Shown in pieces: positions 25,717-35,168 of a stretch of 45,101 nt of DNA. Source of the stretch: an uncultured Flavobacteriaceae bacterium. Its GTDB lineage: Bacteria; Bacteroidota; Bacteroidia; Flavobacteriales; Flavobacteriaceae. How positions within the stretch are numbered: the stretch's first letter is position 1; each line of letters starts with the position of its first letter. Both the position numbers and the translations under genes were made by a program. The notes below the pieces were generated by a model. It was not told where the DNA came from. It did not search any database and was given only the letters and a program-made list of their open reading frames with translations. The DNA lies in contig CAJWVI010000013.1 in NCBI GenBank assembly GCA_913048115.1, forward strand, positions 1 through 45,101, given 5' to 3'.

Positions 25717-26799
25717 GTGAACAAAAAGGCAAAACATACCAGCGCATTAAATGAACTTGAAGGGGTCCAACGACCTAATACCCTAAGCACAGTTATTGCT
25801 TCAAAATTAAAAATAGCTCGAAAGCAAAGGTTAGTAATTCCAGAACTTATCGCTCAAATTATTTTAAGTAACAAAACTGCCTTAAGTAGAGCAATCACGA
25901 TTATTGAAAGCACAGCCACAAAAGATCAACAACAAGCCAAACTATTAATTGACGGCTGTTTGCCTTATGCTAATAAATCTATACGCATTGGTATTACTGG
26001 TGTGCCTGGCGTAGGAAAAAGTACATTTATTGAACAGTTTGGCACACTTCTCACACAACAAGGCCATAAAGTAGCGGTGCTAGCGGTAGATCCAAGCAGT
26101 AGCTTAAGTAAAGGAAGCATCTTGGGAGACAAAACTAGAATGGAGGAGTTGGTTAAAAATAAACATGCATTTATTAGACCATCTGCGAGTGGGGATTCTC
26201 TGGGAGGAGTTGCAAGAAAAACAAGAGAAGCTATTATCTTGTGTGAGGCTGCTGGTTATACTCATATTATTATAGAAACCGTAGGAGTTGGCCAAAGCGA
26301 AACAGTGGTTCACTCCATGACCGATTTCTTTTTATTGCTAAAATTAGCAGGTGCTGGGGATGAATTACAAGGCATCAAACGCGGTATCATGGAAATGGCT
26401 GATGCTATTATTATAAATAAAGCAGATGGAGAAAACATCAAGGCTGCAAAATTAGCTAAGACCGAGTTTAACCGTGCCTTACATCTATATCCTCCTAAAG
26501 ATAATGGCTGGCTTGCAAAAACTATTACATGCAGTGCAATTAAAAATGAAGGCATAGACCAAGCCCTTCAACTTATAGAAGACTATGTAGCACAAATGAA
26601 AAAGGCTGGTTATTTTGCAAGTAAACGAGATGAGCAACAGCATTTCTGGATGTTACAAACTATAGAAAATAGATTGAAAAGTGATTTCTACAACAACCCA
26701 AGCATCAAAAAGGAATTAAAAAAGCAACTCGAAAAACTAGCAAAAGGAAAAACAAGTCCTTTTGAGGCTGCTGCCTACTTATTGTCTTTGCACAAATAG
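25717..26799 (+). CDS. meaB: MeaB/ArgK-type GTPase, methylmalonyl-CoA mutase chaperone
   Basis: G3E-family GTPase that protects methylmalonyl-CoA mutase and gates adenosylcobalamin loading. The P-loop GVPGVGKS is at residues 95-102. DPSSSLSKGSILGDKTRM follows near 126-143, the switch IIIETVGVGQSE near 185-196, and the guanine-specificity NKAD near 230. The protein has 360 residues. It starts at GTG 25717, since there is no in-frame ATG nearby and the promoter box sits just upstream. The mutase genes are not in the window. Its stop is separated by one base from the stop of the next, convergent gene. Confidence 0.94.
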   Translation: MNKKAKHTSALNELEGVQRPNTLSTVIASKLKIARKQRLVIPELIAQIILSNKTALSRAITIIESTATKDQQQAKLLIDGCLPYANKSIRIGITGVPGVGKSTFIEQFGTLLTQQGHKVAVLAVDPSSSLSKGSILGDKTRMEELVKNKHAFIRPSASGDSLGGVARKTREAIILCEAAGYTHIIIETVGVGQSETVVHSMTDFFLLLKLAGAGDELQGIKRGIMEMADAIIINKADGENIKAAKLAKTEFNRALHLYPPKDNGWLAKTITCSAIKNEGIDQALQLIEDYVAQMKKAGYFASKRDEQQHFWMLQTIENRLKSDFYNNPSIKKELKKQLEKLAKGKTSPFEAAAYLLSLHK

Positions 26800-26800
26800 A

Positions 26801-28060
26801 CTACGTCTTTTGTTTCTTCTTTTTTGCGGCTGGAAACAATACATTGTTTAAAATCAAACGATATCCTGGAGATTTTGGATGCAATGCCAATTCTGTCTTA
26901 GCGTCCCCTACTCTATGCTGATAGTCTTCTGGATCATGCCCTCCATAGAATGTAAAGAAGCCTTTTCCTTTAATACCATGAATATAGCGTGCCTCTCCAC
27001 TTGCCGAGTGCGCTCCCATTACCAATACGTTAGATTTTATTAAATCTCTTTTATAACTTGTTGTCTGCCCCATAAAGCCCTTTACTAAAGAGGTGTGATT
27101 TTGAACAAGCATCGATGGAATTGGATCCCATTTGGCAGAATAATCCATTAATGAAAAGTAATCTGTCTCTTTTGAAATTTTACGTTTTGAGGTCATGTCA
27201 ATAGAAGAAAATTCATACACCATTGGACTTCTTTCTAATAAATAGTTTTTAAAAGCAAATGTCCTTTTAAAGTTTATGTTACTTTGATAATTAGCATCAC
27301 TAGCATCTCCATCAAACATAGGCTCACAAATATCAACACCCTCTGCAGAGAGCGCTATATCAAAACTATCGGTGGCACTGCACATCGCAAACATAAAACC
27401 GCCACCAACTACATAGTCTCTAATTTTTAAAGCAACGTCTCTTTTCTCTTCGGAAACTTTAGTATAACCTAATTTAGCTGCCAAGGCTTCAGAATTCCTT
27501 TTTACTTCAATATACCAAGGTGCAGAGCGATAGGCTCTGTAAAACTTACCATATTGTCCTGTAAAATCTTCATGATGCAAATGCAGCCAATCATACAAGA
27601 GAAGTTCATCTCTTAGTACTTCTTGATCATATATAATTTTATAAGGTATTTCTGCATAGGTCAACACCATGGTCACTGCGTCATCCCAAGGTTGATTACC
27701 TTTGGGAGAATAGACTGCAATTCTCGGGGCTTTTTCTAGCACAACAGCCTCCATATTTTGTGATGGGCTGCTTATTTGTTCAAGAACCTTTGAGGCTTTA
27801 GAATTACTAATAATTTCAAAAGAGACACCGCGTATTTGGCATTCCTTACGTATCTGCTCAGTATCTGGCACTAAAAATGAACCACCTCTATAGTTAAGCA
27901 ACCATTTGGCTTTTACATTATTTTCAAGAATCCAATAGGTAATTCCATAGGCTTTTAGATGCTCTTTTTGAGAGGTTTCATCCATAGGAATGAGAATGTA
28001 AGAGCCGTAACTCTGTACACTAAAAAGACACAAAAATAGTAAGGTGCATAACTTCGTCAT
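26801..28060 (-). CDS. Exported conserved protein, often labelled 'asparagine synthetase B' without support
   Basis: A 419-residue protein with a signal peptide (MTKLCTLLFLCLFSVQSYG). Flavobacterial homologues are commonly annotated asparagine synthetase B, but I see neither the N-terminal Cys glutaminase nor the ATP-pyrophosphatase SGGxDS motif of AsnB, and export argues against that role. An elbow-like VVGGGFMFAMCSATDS (Cys227) and a C-terminal FFTFYGGHDPEDYQH resemble class I glutaminase/ThuA-like folds. That comparison is inference. It converges on meaB with one base between the stops. Confidence 0.75.
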   Translation of the reverse strand: MTKLCTLLFLCLFSVQSYGSYILIPMDETSQKEHLKAYGITYWILENNVKAKWLLNYRGGSFLVPDTEQIRKECQIRGVSFEIISNSKASKVLEQISSPSQNMEAVVLEKAPRIAVYSPKGNQPWDDAVTMVLTYAEIPYKIIYDQEVLRDELLLYDWLHLHHEDFTGQYGKFYRAYRSAPWYIEVKRNSEALAAKLGYTKVSEEKRDVALKIRDYVVGGGFMFAMCSATDSFDIALSAEGVDICEPMFDGDASDANYQSNINFKRTFAFKNYLLERSPMVYEFSSIDMTSKRKISKETDYFSLMDYSAKWDPIPSMLVQNHTSLVKGFMGQTTSYKRDLIKSNVLVMGAHSASGEARYIHGIKGKGFFTFYGGHDPEDYQHRVGDAKTELALHPKSPGYRLILNNVLFPAAKKKKQKT

Positions 28061-28193
28061 AGTGTAAATATAACGACAAAATCTAAGCCAAAGAATTGGA
28101 ACACCGAAAGAATTTTAATAGTCCACAAAATAAGCGCCAAAATAGATTTCTTACTCTATAAGGCGTGTTAAAATTAATTTTTAGCGCAAACTT

Positions 28194-29744
28194 TTAATAA
28201 GGAACGTCATCATTAGAAGGCAATGCATCGTTGTTAGAAGAACTACCAAAGGCATCTTCTACAGATGGAAAATTAGGGGTTTTAAAGGTGTCATCATTTG
28301 CAGCGGCATTCATACTAGATGCAATTTCGTTGTTAAACGGAAAAGTATCTAGGTTTTCAAACTTACCTAAATGTCCTACGAACTTAAGCCTTATTTCATC
28401 CAATCCACCATTACGGTGTTTTGCTACAATAAATTCTCCTTGTCCTGCAGTTGGTGAATGATCATCATCATCCCATTCATCAATCTTGTAATATTCTGGA
28501 CGGTAAATAAAAGAAACGATATCTGCATCTTGCTCAATGGCACCAGATTCACGAAGGTCACTCAATAATGGGCGCTTACTTCCTCCACGAGTTTCTACCG
28601 CACGAGATAGTTGAGACAGTGCTATAACTGGTACATTTAATTCTTTGGCTAAAGCTTTTAAATTTCTAGAAATTGTGGATATTTCCTGTTCACGATTTCC
28701 TCCATTTTTACCACCTCCAGCAGTCATTAACTGTAAGTAATCAATCATAATCATTTTAACCCCATGCTGGGAGGCTAGACGTCTTGCCTTTGCACGTAAA
28801 TCAAAGATGGAAAGAGAAGGTGTGTCATCAATAAATAATGGTGCTTTTTCAAGTCCTTTTACTTTAACGTTTAACTGCTCCCATTCATGTTTCTCTAGGT
28901 TTCCAGTTCTTAGTTTTTCTGAAGAAAGTCCTGTCTCACTAGATATTAAACGAGTGATTAACTGAACAGATGACATTTCACAAGAGAAAAATGCTACCGG
29001 AACATTATGATCTACCGCCATGTTACGTGCCATAGATAAGGTTAATGCGGTTTTACCCATACCAGGACGCGCAGCAATAATAATTAAATCACTTGGCTGC
29101 CATCCAGAGGTTAGTTTATCTAATTCAGTAAAGCCAGAAGGGATACCAGAAAGGCCTTCTTTGTTGGCTATTTCTTCAATCTTCTTTTTGGCTTGAATTA
29201 CTAAATCTTGAGCCGTTTCACTAGAGCGCTTTATGTTTCCTTGAGTAATTTCATATAATTTACTCTCGGCAGTATCTAGTAAATCAAAAACATCTGTTGT
29301 TTCATCATAAGAATCTTGAATAATCTCATTAGAAATTTTAATTAAACTTCTTTGAATGTATTTTTGAAGAATAATACGAGCATGAAACTCTATATGCGCC
29401 GAAGAAGATACTTTTTGAGTAAGTTGAATCAAGTAAAATTCTCCTCCAGCCATTTCTAGTTTTTGCATCTTCTTTAACTGCTGTGAAACAGTTAATAAGT
29501 CTACGGGCTGGCTTTCTACAAAAAGAGTATTGATAGCCTCAAATATGTGTTGGTGGGATTCTTTGTAGAAAACGTCTGGGTTTAAAATATCTATAACCTC
29601 ATCAACTCCTTTTTTGTCAATCATCATGGCACCAAGAACAACCTCTTCTAAATCAGTGGCTTGAGGTGGAATCTTGCCTTTCTCTAAGTTTATTACTTGT
29701 CCAGGACGCTTTTTATAAGGGGAGTTAGGTTGTGCTTTTTCCAT
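28194..29744 (-). CDS. dnaB: Replicative DNA helicase DnaB
   Basis: Hexameric helicase that unwinds DNA at the fork. The N-terminal domain (residues ~25-170) begins PPQATDLEEVVLGAMMID. The RecA-like ATPase domain has Walker A ARPGMGKTALTLSMA near 226-240, Walker B-type KMIMIDYLQLM, and SQLSRAVETRGGSKRPLLSDLRESG. At 516 residues it is slightly longer than E. coli DnaB because of an acidic, Asn- and Ser-rich tail (about 50 residues) ending DALPSNDDVPY. There is no intein. It is probably transcribed alone. Confidence 0.96.
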   Translation of the reverse strand: MEKAQPNSPYKKRPGQVINLEKGKIPPQATDLEEVVLGAMMIDKKGVDEVIDILNPDVFYKESHQHIFEAINTLFVESQPVDLLTVSQQLKKMQKLEMAGGEFYLIQLTQKVSSSAHIEFHARIILQKYIQRSLIKISNEIIQDSYDETTDVFDLLDTAESKLYEITQGNIKRSSETAQDLVIQAKKKIEEIANKEGLSGIPSGFTELDKLTSGWQPSDLIIIAARPGMGKTALTLSMARNMAVDHNVPVAFFSCEMSSVQLITRLISSETGLSSEKLRTGNLEKHEWEQLNVKVKGLEKAPLFIDDTPSLSIFDLRAKARRLASQHGVKMIMIDYLQLMTAGGGKNGGNREQEISTISRNLKALAKELNVPVIALSQLSRAVETRGGSKRPLLSDLRESGAIEQDADIVSFIYRPEYYKIDEWDDDDHSPTAGQGEFIVAKHRNGGLDEIRLKFVGHLGKFENLDTFPFNNEIASSMNAAANDDTFKTPNFPSVEDAFGSSSNNDALPSNDDVPY

Positions 29745-29855
29745 AGAACGAATGTAAAGAAAATGTTAAGATGTGATGGTTAATTTGGCAGCACTTCTAT
29801 CCACCAATCATTAACATTTTAATTGTTGAAAACTTGAAAATATTGTTAATAAGCA

Positions 29856-29888
29856 TAAAAAAAATCTGAAGCAACTACTCCAGATTTT
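29856..29888 (-). terminator. Rho-independent terminator after accA
   Basis: On the minus strand AAAATCTG (29888-29881), a 12-base loop and CAGATTTT (29868-29861) are followed by more T residues. It lies 24 bases after the accA stop. Confidence 0.75.
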
Positions 29889-29911
29889 ATAATGTATTGC
29901 TATGACTAGGT

Positions 29912-30865
29912 TTATTCGTTAAAGACTCCCATCTCTGAATATTTATTCATGCGCTGGGCAACTAAATCTTTTGGTGATAAGTCTTTTAATTGATTGTATT
30001 CTTTGGTAATAACATTTGCTACTGTACTAAATGTTTTTGCTCTATTTGCATGGGCACCTCCAAGAGGTTCTTTTACAATAAGATCAATAAGCTTTTGCCT
30101 TTTCATGTCTGTAGCGGTAAGTTTTAATGCTTCTGCAGCTTGCTCTTTATACTCCCAACTACGCCACAAAATTGATGAGCAACTTTCTGGAGAAATTACA
30201 GAATACCACGTGTTTTCTAGCATCAGCACACGGTCTCCAACACCAATTCCTAGGGCCCCACCACTGGCTCCTTCTCCTATTATTAAAACAATAATAGGTA
30301 CTTTAAGGCGGGTCATTTCTAAAATATTTCTTGCAATAGCCTCTCCTTGGCCGCGTTCTTCTGCTTCTAAACCTGGATAAGCACCAGGAGTATCAATTAG
30401 ACACACTACAGGTACTCCAAATTTCTCAGCAGATTTCATCAAGCGTAGTGCTTTTCTGTAGCCTTCTGGATTAGCCATACCAAAATTACGAAATTGACGT
30501 GTTTTGGTATTATATCCTTTTTGTTGTCCAATAAACATATAACTCTGGTCACCAATCTTACCAAGACCACCTACCATAGCTTTATCGTCTTTGAAACCAC
30601 GATCTCCATGCAACTCAACAAAGCTTTCTCCACAAATTGCATTTATATAGTCCATAGTATATGGTCTATTTGGGTGACGTGATAACTGTACACGCTGCCA
30701 AGGAGTTATGTTTTTATATATATCTTTTTTAGTTTCTTCTAACTTTAGTTCAATTTGCTTGCAGGTATTAGTAACATCTACATCATTGTCCTCACCAATT
30801 TGGCAGGCCTTTTCGTATTGCTCTTGCAAGTCTTTAATAGGTAATTCAAAATCTAGGTATTCCAT
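29912..30865 (-). CDS. accA: Acetyl-CoA carboxylase carboxyltransferase subunit alpha
   Basis: With AccD transfers carboxyl from carboxybiotin to acetyl-CoA, the first step of fatty acid synthesis. The protein has 317 residues, the usual length. [22 protein letters not shown] is the standard N-terminal stretch. [26 protein letters not shown] and [32 protein letters not shown] form the crotonase-fold active site. A TATCTTTG box lies just upstream on the minus strand. BirA, which biotinylates the carrier subunit of the same enzyme, is at 4.9-5.6 kb. Confidence 0.97.
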   Translation of the reverse strand: MEYLDFELPIKDLQEQYEKACQIGEDNDVDVTNTCKQIELKLEETKKDIYKNITPWQRVQLSRHPNRPYTMDYINAICGESFVELHGDRGFKDDKAMVGGLGKIGDQSYMFIGQQKGYNTKTRQFRNFGMANPEGYRKALRLMKSAEKFGVPVVCLIDTPGAYPGLEAEERGQGEAIARNILEMTRLKVPIIVLIIGEGASGGALGIGVGDRVLMLENTWYSVISPESCSSILWRSWEYKEQAAEALKLTATDMKRQKLIDLIVKEPLGGAHANRAKTFSTVANVITKEYNQLKDLSPKDLVAQRMNKYSEMGVFNE

Positions 30866-30901
30866 AATGGTTTTTGAATATATTATTTTACTTCTAATTC
30901 A

Positions 30902-30909
30902 CAAAGATA
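30902..30909 (-). promoter_or_regulatory. Bacteroidota -7 box (TATCTTTG) for accA
   Basis: The minus strand reads TATCTTTG from 30909 to 30902, 36 bases before the ATG at 30865. Confidence 0.55.
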
Positions 30910-30941
30910 AAATTTTGTTTTGAGCTATGTCTTGAACTCCT

Positions 30942-31832
30942 TTAATTTTTTGATTTCTTTTTACGCCTGTTTTTAATAATTCCGTTAGCAACTACCGTTA
31001 AAACAATGATGGCTGCGCCGTAATAAAACTGTGGCCCCATGTTTTCTGAATCTCCAAGAATAAAGAGCGCTAATACAATACCATAAACAGGCTCCATGTT
31101 AATGGTCAACATAACTGTGTAGGGGCTAATCCACTTCATAACATGAACAGATGCTATAAAAGCATATGCTGTACATGCTGAAGCGAGTATAAATAAATAG
31201 CCCCAGTCTGCTTGTGATAAAGAGAAGAATGAAGCATCAAAACTACCACTAAACAACAAATACAAAGAGATGCAACAAACGCCAAAGAAAAGTTCGTAAA
31301 AAGAAATAGCGCTAGCATTATATTCTTTAGCCAGCTTTCCATTTATCACTGAGAATAGCGCACCCAAAAAAGAGGAAATCAAGGCCAAGATAATACCCCA
31401 AGTATAATCTCCCTCTACCTGAAATATAACATACAAACCCAACACCACAATAAGACCAAAAACCACTTCATACCAAATAATTTTTCGCTTGTAGAAAATA
31501 GGCTCTAAAAAGGCGGTGAAAAAAGAACCCGTAGACATAATTGCCAGAGTTATAGAAACATTAGCAATTTTAATAGCACCAAAAAAAGTAAGCCAATGCA
31601 CCGCAATGATAGCTCCTGCTAACAAAAACACTGTCATTGTTTTTGGACTAAACTTCAAGGGTGTTTTTTTGTAAGCAATCCAGCCCAATATCAATACAGA
31701 GGCAATACTCATTCTAAACCAAACCAAAGCAATAGCATCGATACTAATAAGCGCACCCAATACTGCTGTAAAGCCCCATATAAAGACTATAAAGTGTAAA
31801 TGAAGGTAATTAAGGAGTTTAGCGTTTGGCAT
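30942..31832 (-). CDS. EamA (drug/metabolite transporter) family permease
   Basis: A 296-residue inner-membrane protein with ten predicted helices in two EamA repeats. The first repeat starts LHFIVFIWGFTAVLGALISI. The second contains GIILALISSFLGALFSVINGKLA and ends MLTINMEPVYGIVLALFILGD, the typical EamA helix. The substrate is unknown. The basic C-terminus (IKNRRKKKSKN) is cytoplasmic. Its start lies 14 bases inside the 3' end of the LptF/G-type gene, so it is the last gene of a tgt-lptF/G-eamA operon. Confidence 0.9.
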   Translation of the reverse strand: MPNAKLLNYLHLHFIVFIWGFTAVLGALISIDAIALVWFRMSIASVLILGWIAYKKTPLKFSPKTMTVFLLAGAIIAVHWLTFFGAIKIANVSITLAIMSTGSFFTAFLEPIFYKRKIIWYEVVFGLIVVLGLYVIFQVEGDYTWGIILALISSFLGALFSVINGKLAKEYNASAISFYELFFGVCCISLYLLFSGSFDASFFSLSQADWGYLFILASACTAYAFIASVHVMKWISPYTVMLTINMEPVYGIVLALFILGDSENMGPQFYYGAAIIVLTVVANGIIKNRRKKKSKN

Positions 31833-32898
31833 TTCGTAATAAATAAATGGCTAAAATAGCAAATACAATATTAGGTGCCCAAGACGCTACAAAGGGTGAG
31901 AAATCACTTTGAGCGGCTAAGGTTCCAAAAACCTTGTCAAAGAAGATAAATACCATTCCTATAGCAATACCAATGGCTAGATTAACGCCCATACCTCCCC
32001 GACGTTTTACAGAAGAAACGGCTACCGCTATAATGGTTAATATATAAGCAGAAACTGGTGAGCTCCAGCGTTTATGCCTAACCACCTCATAGGAGCTTAT
32101 AAAAGAAGACCCCTTTTGTTTTTCTCTGTTAATAAAATCATTAAGTTCTGGAAGGTTTAATGTTTCAGCTATATATTTTACTGGTGTTAAGTCATCTAGA
32201 TCAAAACTAAACACGGTGTCTAAACGCTTTTTACGTTCAATAATATCATCATCCAGGCCTACCTTTCGTTTTGTGTAATTAAACAAAGTGTAGGTGCTGT
32301 CTTTTTCGTTAAATTTTATACGGTTGGCAGCCAATTTATAAGTTAATTTTTTATTTTCAAAATGCTCTAGTGTGAAGTTACTTCCACTTTTTTCTTTAAC
32401 ATTAAAATAGCTAACATAGATATAGTCGTTATCATTAATCTGTCTGTACACATTAGATTTTTCGCGATCTTGCTTACCTCGTTTTAAGTATTTGAAAGAA
32501 AATTCATTAAAGCCAAGGCTGGCTTTTGGTGCTATAAACATTCCTAAAAAGAAGGCTCCAATACACACCATAGTTGCACCAATCATATAAGGACGTAAGA
32601 ACCTGTAATAGGACACTCCACTACTCAAAAAAGCAATAACCTCTGTATTGTTTGCCAATTTGGATGTAAACCATATTACAGATAAAAACAAAAACAGAGG
32701 AAATAATAAATTTGCAAAGTAAATGGTGAAATCTATATAATAAAAGACCACTTCTAAAAAAGGAACTTCATTATCTAAGATTTTATCAATCTTCTCTGCA
32801 AGATTAACAATAATACCAATAGGTATAAATAGAAGCAATAGGAGCAAGAATGTTCCTAAATAGCGTTTTATAATATACTTATCGAGAATGCTTAACAT
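31819..32898 (-). CDS. LptF/LptG family permease (YjgP/YjgQ)
   Basis: A 359-residue transmembrane component of the LptB2FG transporter that extracts lipopolysaccharide from the inner membrane. Three helices at the N-terminus (LSILDKYIIKRYLGTFLLLLLLFIPIGIIV) precede a periplasmic beta-jellyroll domain (about residues 130-270). Three more helices follow at the C-terminus (VSAYILTIIAVAVSSVKRRGG and after). LptF and LptG cannot be separated by eye, and the second permease is elsewhere. It lies 10 bases after tgt, a neighbour pair common in flavobacteria. Confidence 0.9.
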   Translation of the reverse strand: MLSILDKYIIKRYLGTFLLLLLLFIPIGIIVNLAEKIDKILDNEVPFLEVVFYYIDFTIYFANLLFPLFLFLSVIWFTSKLANNTEVIAFLSSGVSYYRFLRPYMIGATMVCIGAFFLGMFIAPKASLGFNEFSFKYLKRGKQDREKSNVYRQINDNDYIYVSYFNVKEKSGSNFTLEHFENKKLTYKLAANRIKFNEKDSTYTLFNYTKRKVGLDDDIIERKKRLDTVFSFDLDDLTPVKYIAETLNLPELNDFINREKQKGSSFISSYEVVRHKRWSSPVSAYILTIIAVAVSSVKRRGGMGVNLAIGIAIGMVFIFFDKVFGTLAAQSDFSPFVASWAPNIVFAILAIYLLRNAKR

Positions 32899-32908
32899 AT
32901 ACCTAGCC

Positions 32909-34039
32909 CTAAAGTCTTTTATCCATTTGTTTTACCATCATGTTTTTCCATGGGGTGTAATCTCCTGCTAAGATATGTTTTCTTGCCTCACGCACCAACC
33001 ATAAATAAAAACCAAGGTTGTGTATGGTTGCAATTTGTCTGCCTAACATTTCATTAACAGTAAATAAATGGCGTAAATAAGCCTTACTATATTCTGTATC
33101 TACCCACGTTATTGCCATTTCATCAATAGCGCTAAAATCTGCTTCCCACTTTTTGTTTTTTATATTAATTGTTCCATGTGCAGTAAACAACATTCCATTT
33201 CGACCATTTCTAGTAGGCATTACACAATCAAACATATCAATACCAAGGGCTATATTCTCTAGTAAGTTAATTGGTGTACCAACACCCATTAAATACCGCG
33301 GCTTATCCTTGGGTAAAATTGCAGTTACTACCTCGGTCATCTCGTACATTTCATCTGCAGGCTCCCCAACAGATAAGCCGCCAATAGCATTCCCTTCTGC
33401 CCCTACTCCAGCAATATACTCTGCAGATTGTTTGCGCAGATCTTTATAGGTACTACCCTGTACTATAGGGAAAAATGTTTGACTATAATCATACATAAAG
33501 GGCGTCTTATCTAGGTGGGTCAAACAACGCTCCAGCCAACGATGTGTCATATGCATAGAACGTTTAGCATAATTATAATCACAAGGGTATGGTGTGCATT
33601 CGTCAAAGGCCATAATAATATCAGCACCAATACTTCGCTGTACCTCCATCACATTCTCTGGAGTAAATACGTGGTAACTTCCATCGATGTGCGATTTAAA
33701 CTTTACGCCTTCTTCTTTAATCTTTCTGTTGTCAGACAAAGAATATACTTGATACCCACCACTATCGGTTAGGATGTTTCGATCCCAATTCATAAATTTA
33801 TGAAGACCACCTGCTTTCTCGAGAATGTTTGTTCCCGGACGCAAGTATAAATGGTAGGTATTACCTAAAATAACATCAGGATTAATCTCATCGCGTAATT
33901 CTTTTTGATGCACCCCCTTAACACTACCTACAGTGCCCACAGGCATAAAAATAGGAGTTTCAATTATTCCGTGGTCTAGGGTAATGGTTCCAGCGCGGGC
34001 CTGCCCTTGTATGTCTGTGGCTTCGAGTTTAAAATCCAT
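32909..34039 (-). CDS. tgt: tRNA-guanine(34) transglycosylase (queuine synthesis), without the zinc cysteines
   Basis: Exchanges guanine-34 for preQ1 in tRNAs with GUN anticodons. The protein has 376 residues. Substrate residues are in ILTDSGGYQVYSLS and AFDECTPYPCDY, and the nucleophile Asp in GIDMFDCVMPTRNGRNG. Where most bacterial enzymes have C-x-C-x2-C before the conserved SKAYLRHLF, this one reads MAITWVDTEYSKAYLRHLF with no cysteine; the later His (IATIHNLGFY) remains. I chose ATG at 34039. An in-frame ATG at 34063 lies within the promoter box. It is the first gene of the tgt-lptF/G-eamA operon. Confidence 0.94.
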   Translation of the reverse strand: MDFKLEATDIQGQARAGTITLDHGIIETPIFMPVGTVGSVKGVHQKELRDEINPDVILGNTYHLYLRPGTNILEKAGGLHKFMNWDRNILTDSGGYQVYSLSDNRKIKEEGVKFKSHIDGSYHVFTPENVMEVQRSIGADIIMAFDECTPYPCDYNYAKRSMHMTHRWLERCLTHLDKTPFMYDYSQTFFPIVQGSTYKDLRKQSAEYIAGVGAEGNAIGGLSVGEPADEMYEMTEVVTAILPKDKPRYLMGVGTPINLLENIALGIDMFDCVMPTRNGRNGMLFTAHGTINIKNKKWEADFSAIDEMAITWVDTEYSKAYLRHLFTVNEMLGRQIATIHNLGFYLWLVREARKHILAGDYTPWKNMMVKQMDKRL

Positions 34040-34060
34040 GAGGAAGTTTTGATGAATAGA

Positions 34061-34068
34061 CAAAGATA
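34061..34068 (-). promoter_or_regulatory. Bacteroidota -7 box (TATCTTTG) for the tgt operon
   Basis: The minus strand reads TATCTTTG from 34068 to 34061, 21 bases before the chosen tgt start at 34039. It supports that start over the ATG at 34063. Confidence 0.6.
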
Positions 34069-34251
34069 CGTTTGCTCGGTGAAGTACGAATGACGAAAGA
34101 CAAGTTTTTTTGAGCCTTTAAAAAGGAAAAACCATTCTATTAATAGGGTCACTACTGTATAAATTTTAAAAGATCTGAACAATGTTAACTAAAACATAAA
34201 AATGGTTAATAACCTCATTTGCCTCTGCTTTTTCTTAGGGGTTTAAAGAAG

Positions 34252-34259
34252 TATTTTTG
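34252..34259 (+). promoter_or_regulatory. Bacteroidota -7 box (TATTTTTG) for the transketolase genes
   Basis: An exact TAnnTTTG match 21 bases before the ATG at 34281. It excludes the in-frame TTG at 34257, which overlaps the box. Confidence 0.6.
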
Positions 34260-34280
34260 AGCCAGAAACTAAACAACAAT

Positions 34281-35126
34281 ATGGCAGATATTACCCAATT
34301 AGAAGCATTTGTTACCCAGGTGCGCAGAGACATTGTAAGACAAGTACACAAAGTGAATTCTGGTCATCCAGGGGGCTCTTTAGGATGTGCAGAATTTATT
34401 GTTGCACTCTACCAAGAAGTGATGCAACGCAAAGATGGTTTTGACATGAACGGAAGTGATGAAGATCTTTTCTTCTTATCAAACGGTCATATATCTCCTG
34501 TTTTTTATAGTGTATTGGCACGTTCTGGATATTTCCCAGTAGAAGAGCTAAACACCTTTAGGCTCCTTAACTCAAGACTCCAAGGACATCCAACTACACA
34601 TGAGGGATTACCTGGTATTCGTATAGCTTCTGGATCTTTAGGTCAGGGAATTTCAGTAGCTATTGGTGCAGCAGCAGCAAAAAAATTAAATAAAGACACA
34701 CACCATGTGTATGTTTTGTGTGGTGATGGAGAATTACAAGAAGGTCAAAACTGGGAGGCTATAATGTATGCTGCCGGAAACAAAATAGACAACTTAATTG
34801 TCTCTATTGATTTAAATGGACAGCAAATTGATGGGTCTACAGATACTGTATTACCCTTAGGAAATGTAAAAGGAAAGTTTGAAGCCTTTGGCTGGGATGT
34901 TATAAGTGTTGAAAAAGGAAATGATATTCAGTCTATTTTAGACGGCATGCAGGAAGCTAAAGCAAAAACAGGTCAAGGAAAACCTATCTGCGTGTTACTA
35001 CAGACAGTAATGGGTAACGGTGTAGATTTTATGATGCATACACATGCTTGGCATGGAAAAGCACCCAATGATGAACAACTAGCATTGGCATTAGCTCAAA
35101 ATCCAGAAACTTTAGGCGATTATTAA
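34281..35126 (+). CDS. Transketolase, N-terminal (thiamine diphosphate-binding) subunit
   Basis: One half of a split transketolase, 281 residues, pentose phosphate pathway. It carries VNSGHPGGSLGCAEFIVALY near the N-terminus and the thiamine diphosphate/Mg motif CGDGELQEGQNWEA with the following Asn (IVSIDLNGQQIDG). HTHAWHGKAPNDEQ is near the end. Splitting into two genes is common in Bacteroidota and archaea. The partner follows after 80 bases. I chose ATG at 34281 (MADITQLEAF) over TTG at 34257. Confidence 0.94.
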   Translation: MADITQLEAFVTQVRRDIVRQVHKVNSGHPGGSLGCAEFIVALYQEVMQRKDGFDMNGSDEDLFFLSNGHISPVFYSVLARSGYFPVEELNTFRLLNSRLQGHPTTHEGLPGIRIASGSLGQGISVAIGAAAAKKLNKDTHHVYVLCGDGELQEGQNWEAIMYAAGNKIDNLIVSIDLNGQQIDGSTDTVLPLGNVKGKFEAFGWDVISVEKGNDIQSILDGMQEAKAKTGQGKPICVLLQTVMGNGVDFMMHTHAWHGKAPNDEQLALALAQNPETLGDY

Positions 35127-35168
35127 TGATCCAGCCTAAGCAACACATATCAACAACAATTTAAAGAG

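Noticed and set aside
26801-28060. Asparagine synthetase B assignment
   Set aside because: There is no glutaminase Cys at the N-terminus and no ATP-pyrophosphatase loop, and the protein has a signal peptide.
34040-34063. Upstream ATG for tgt at 34063
   Set aside because: It overlaps the TATCTTTG box on the minus strand; ATG at 34039 fits the family N-terminus.
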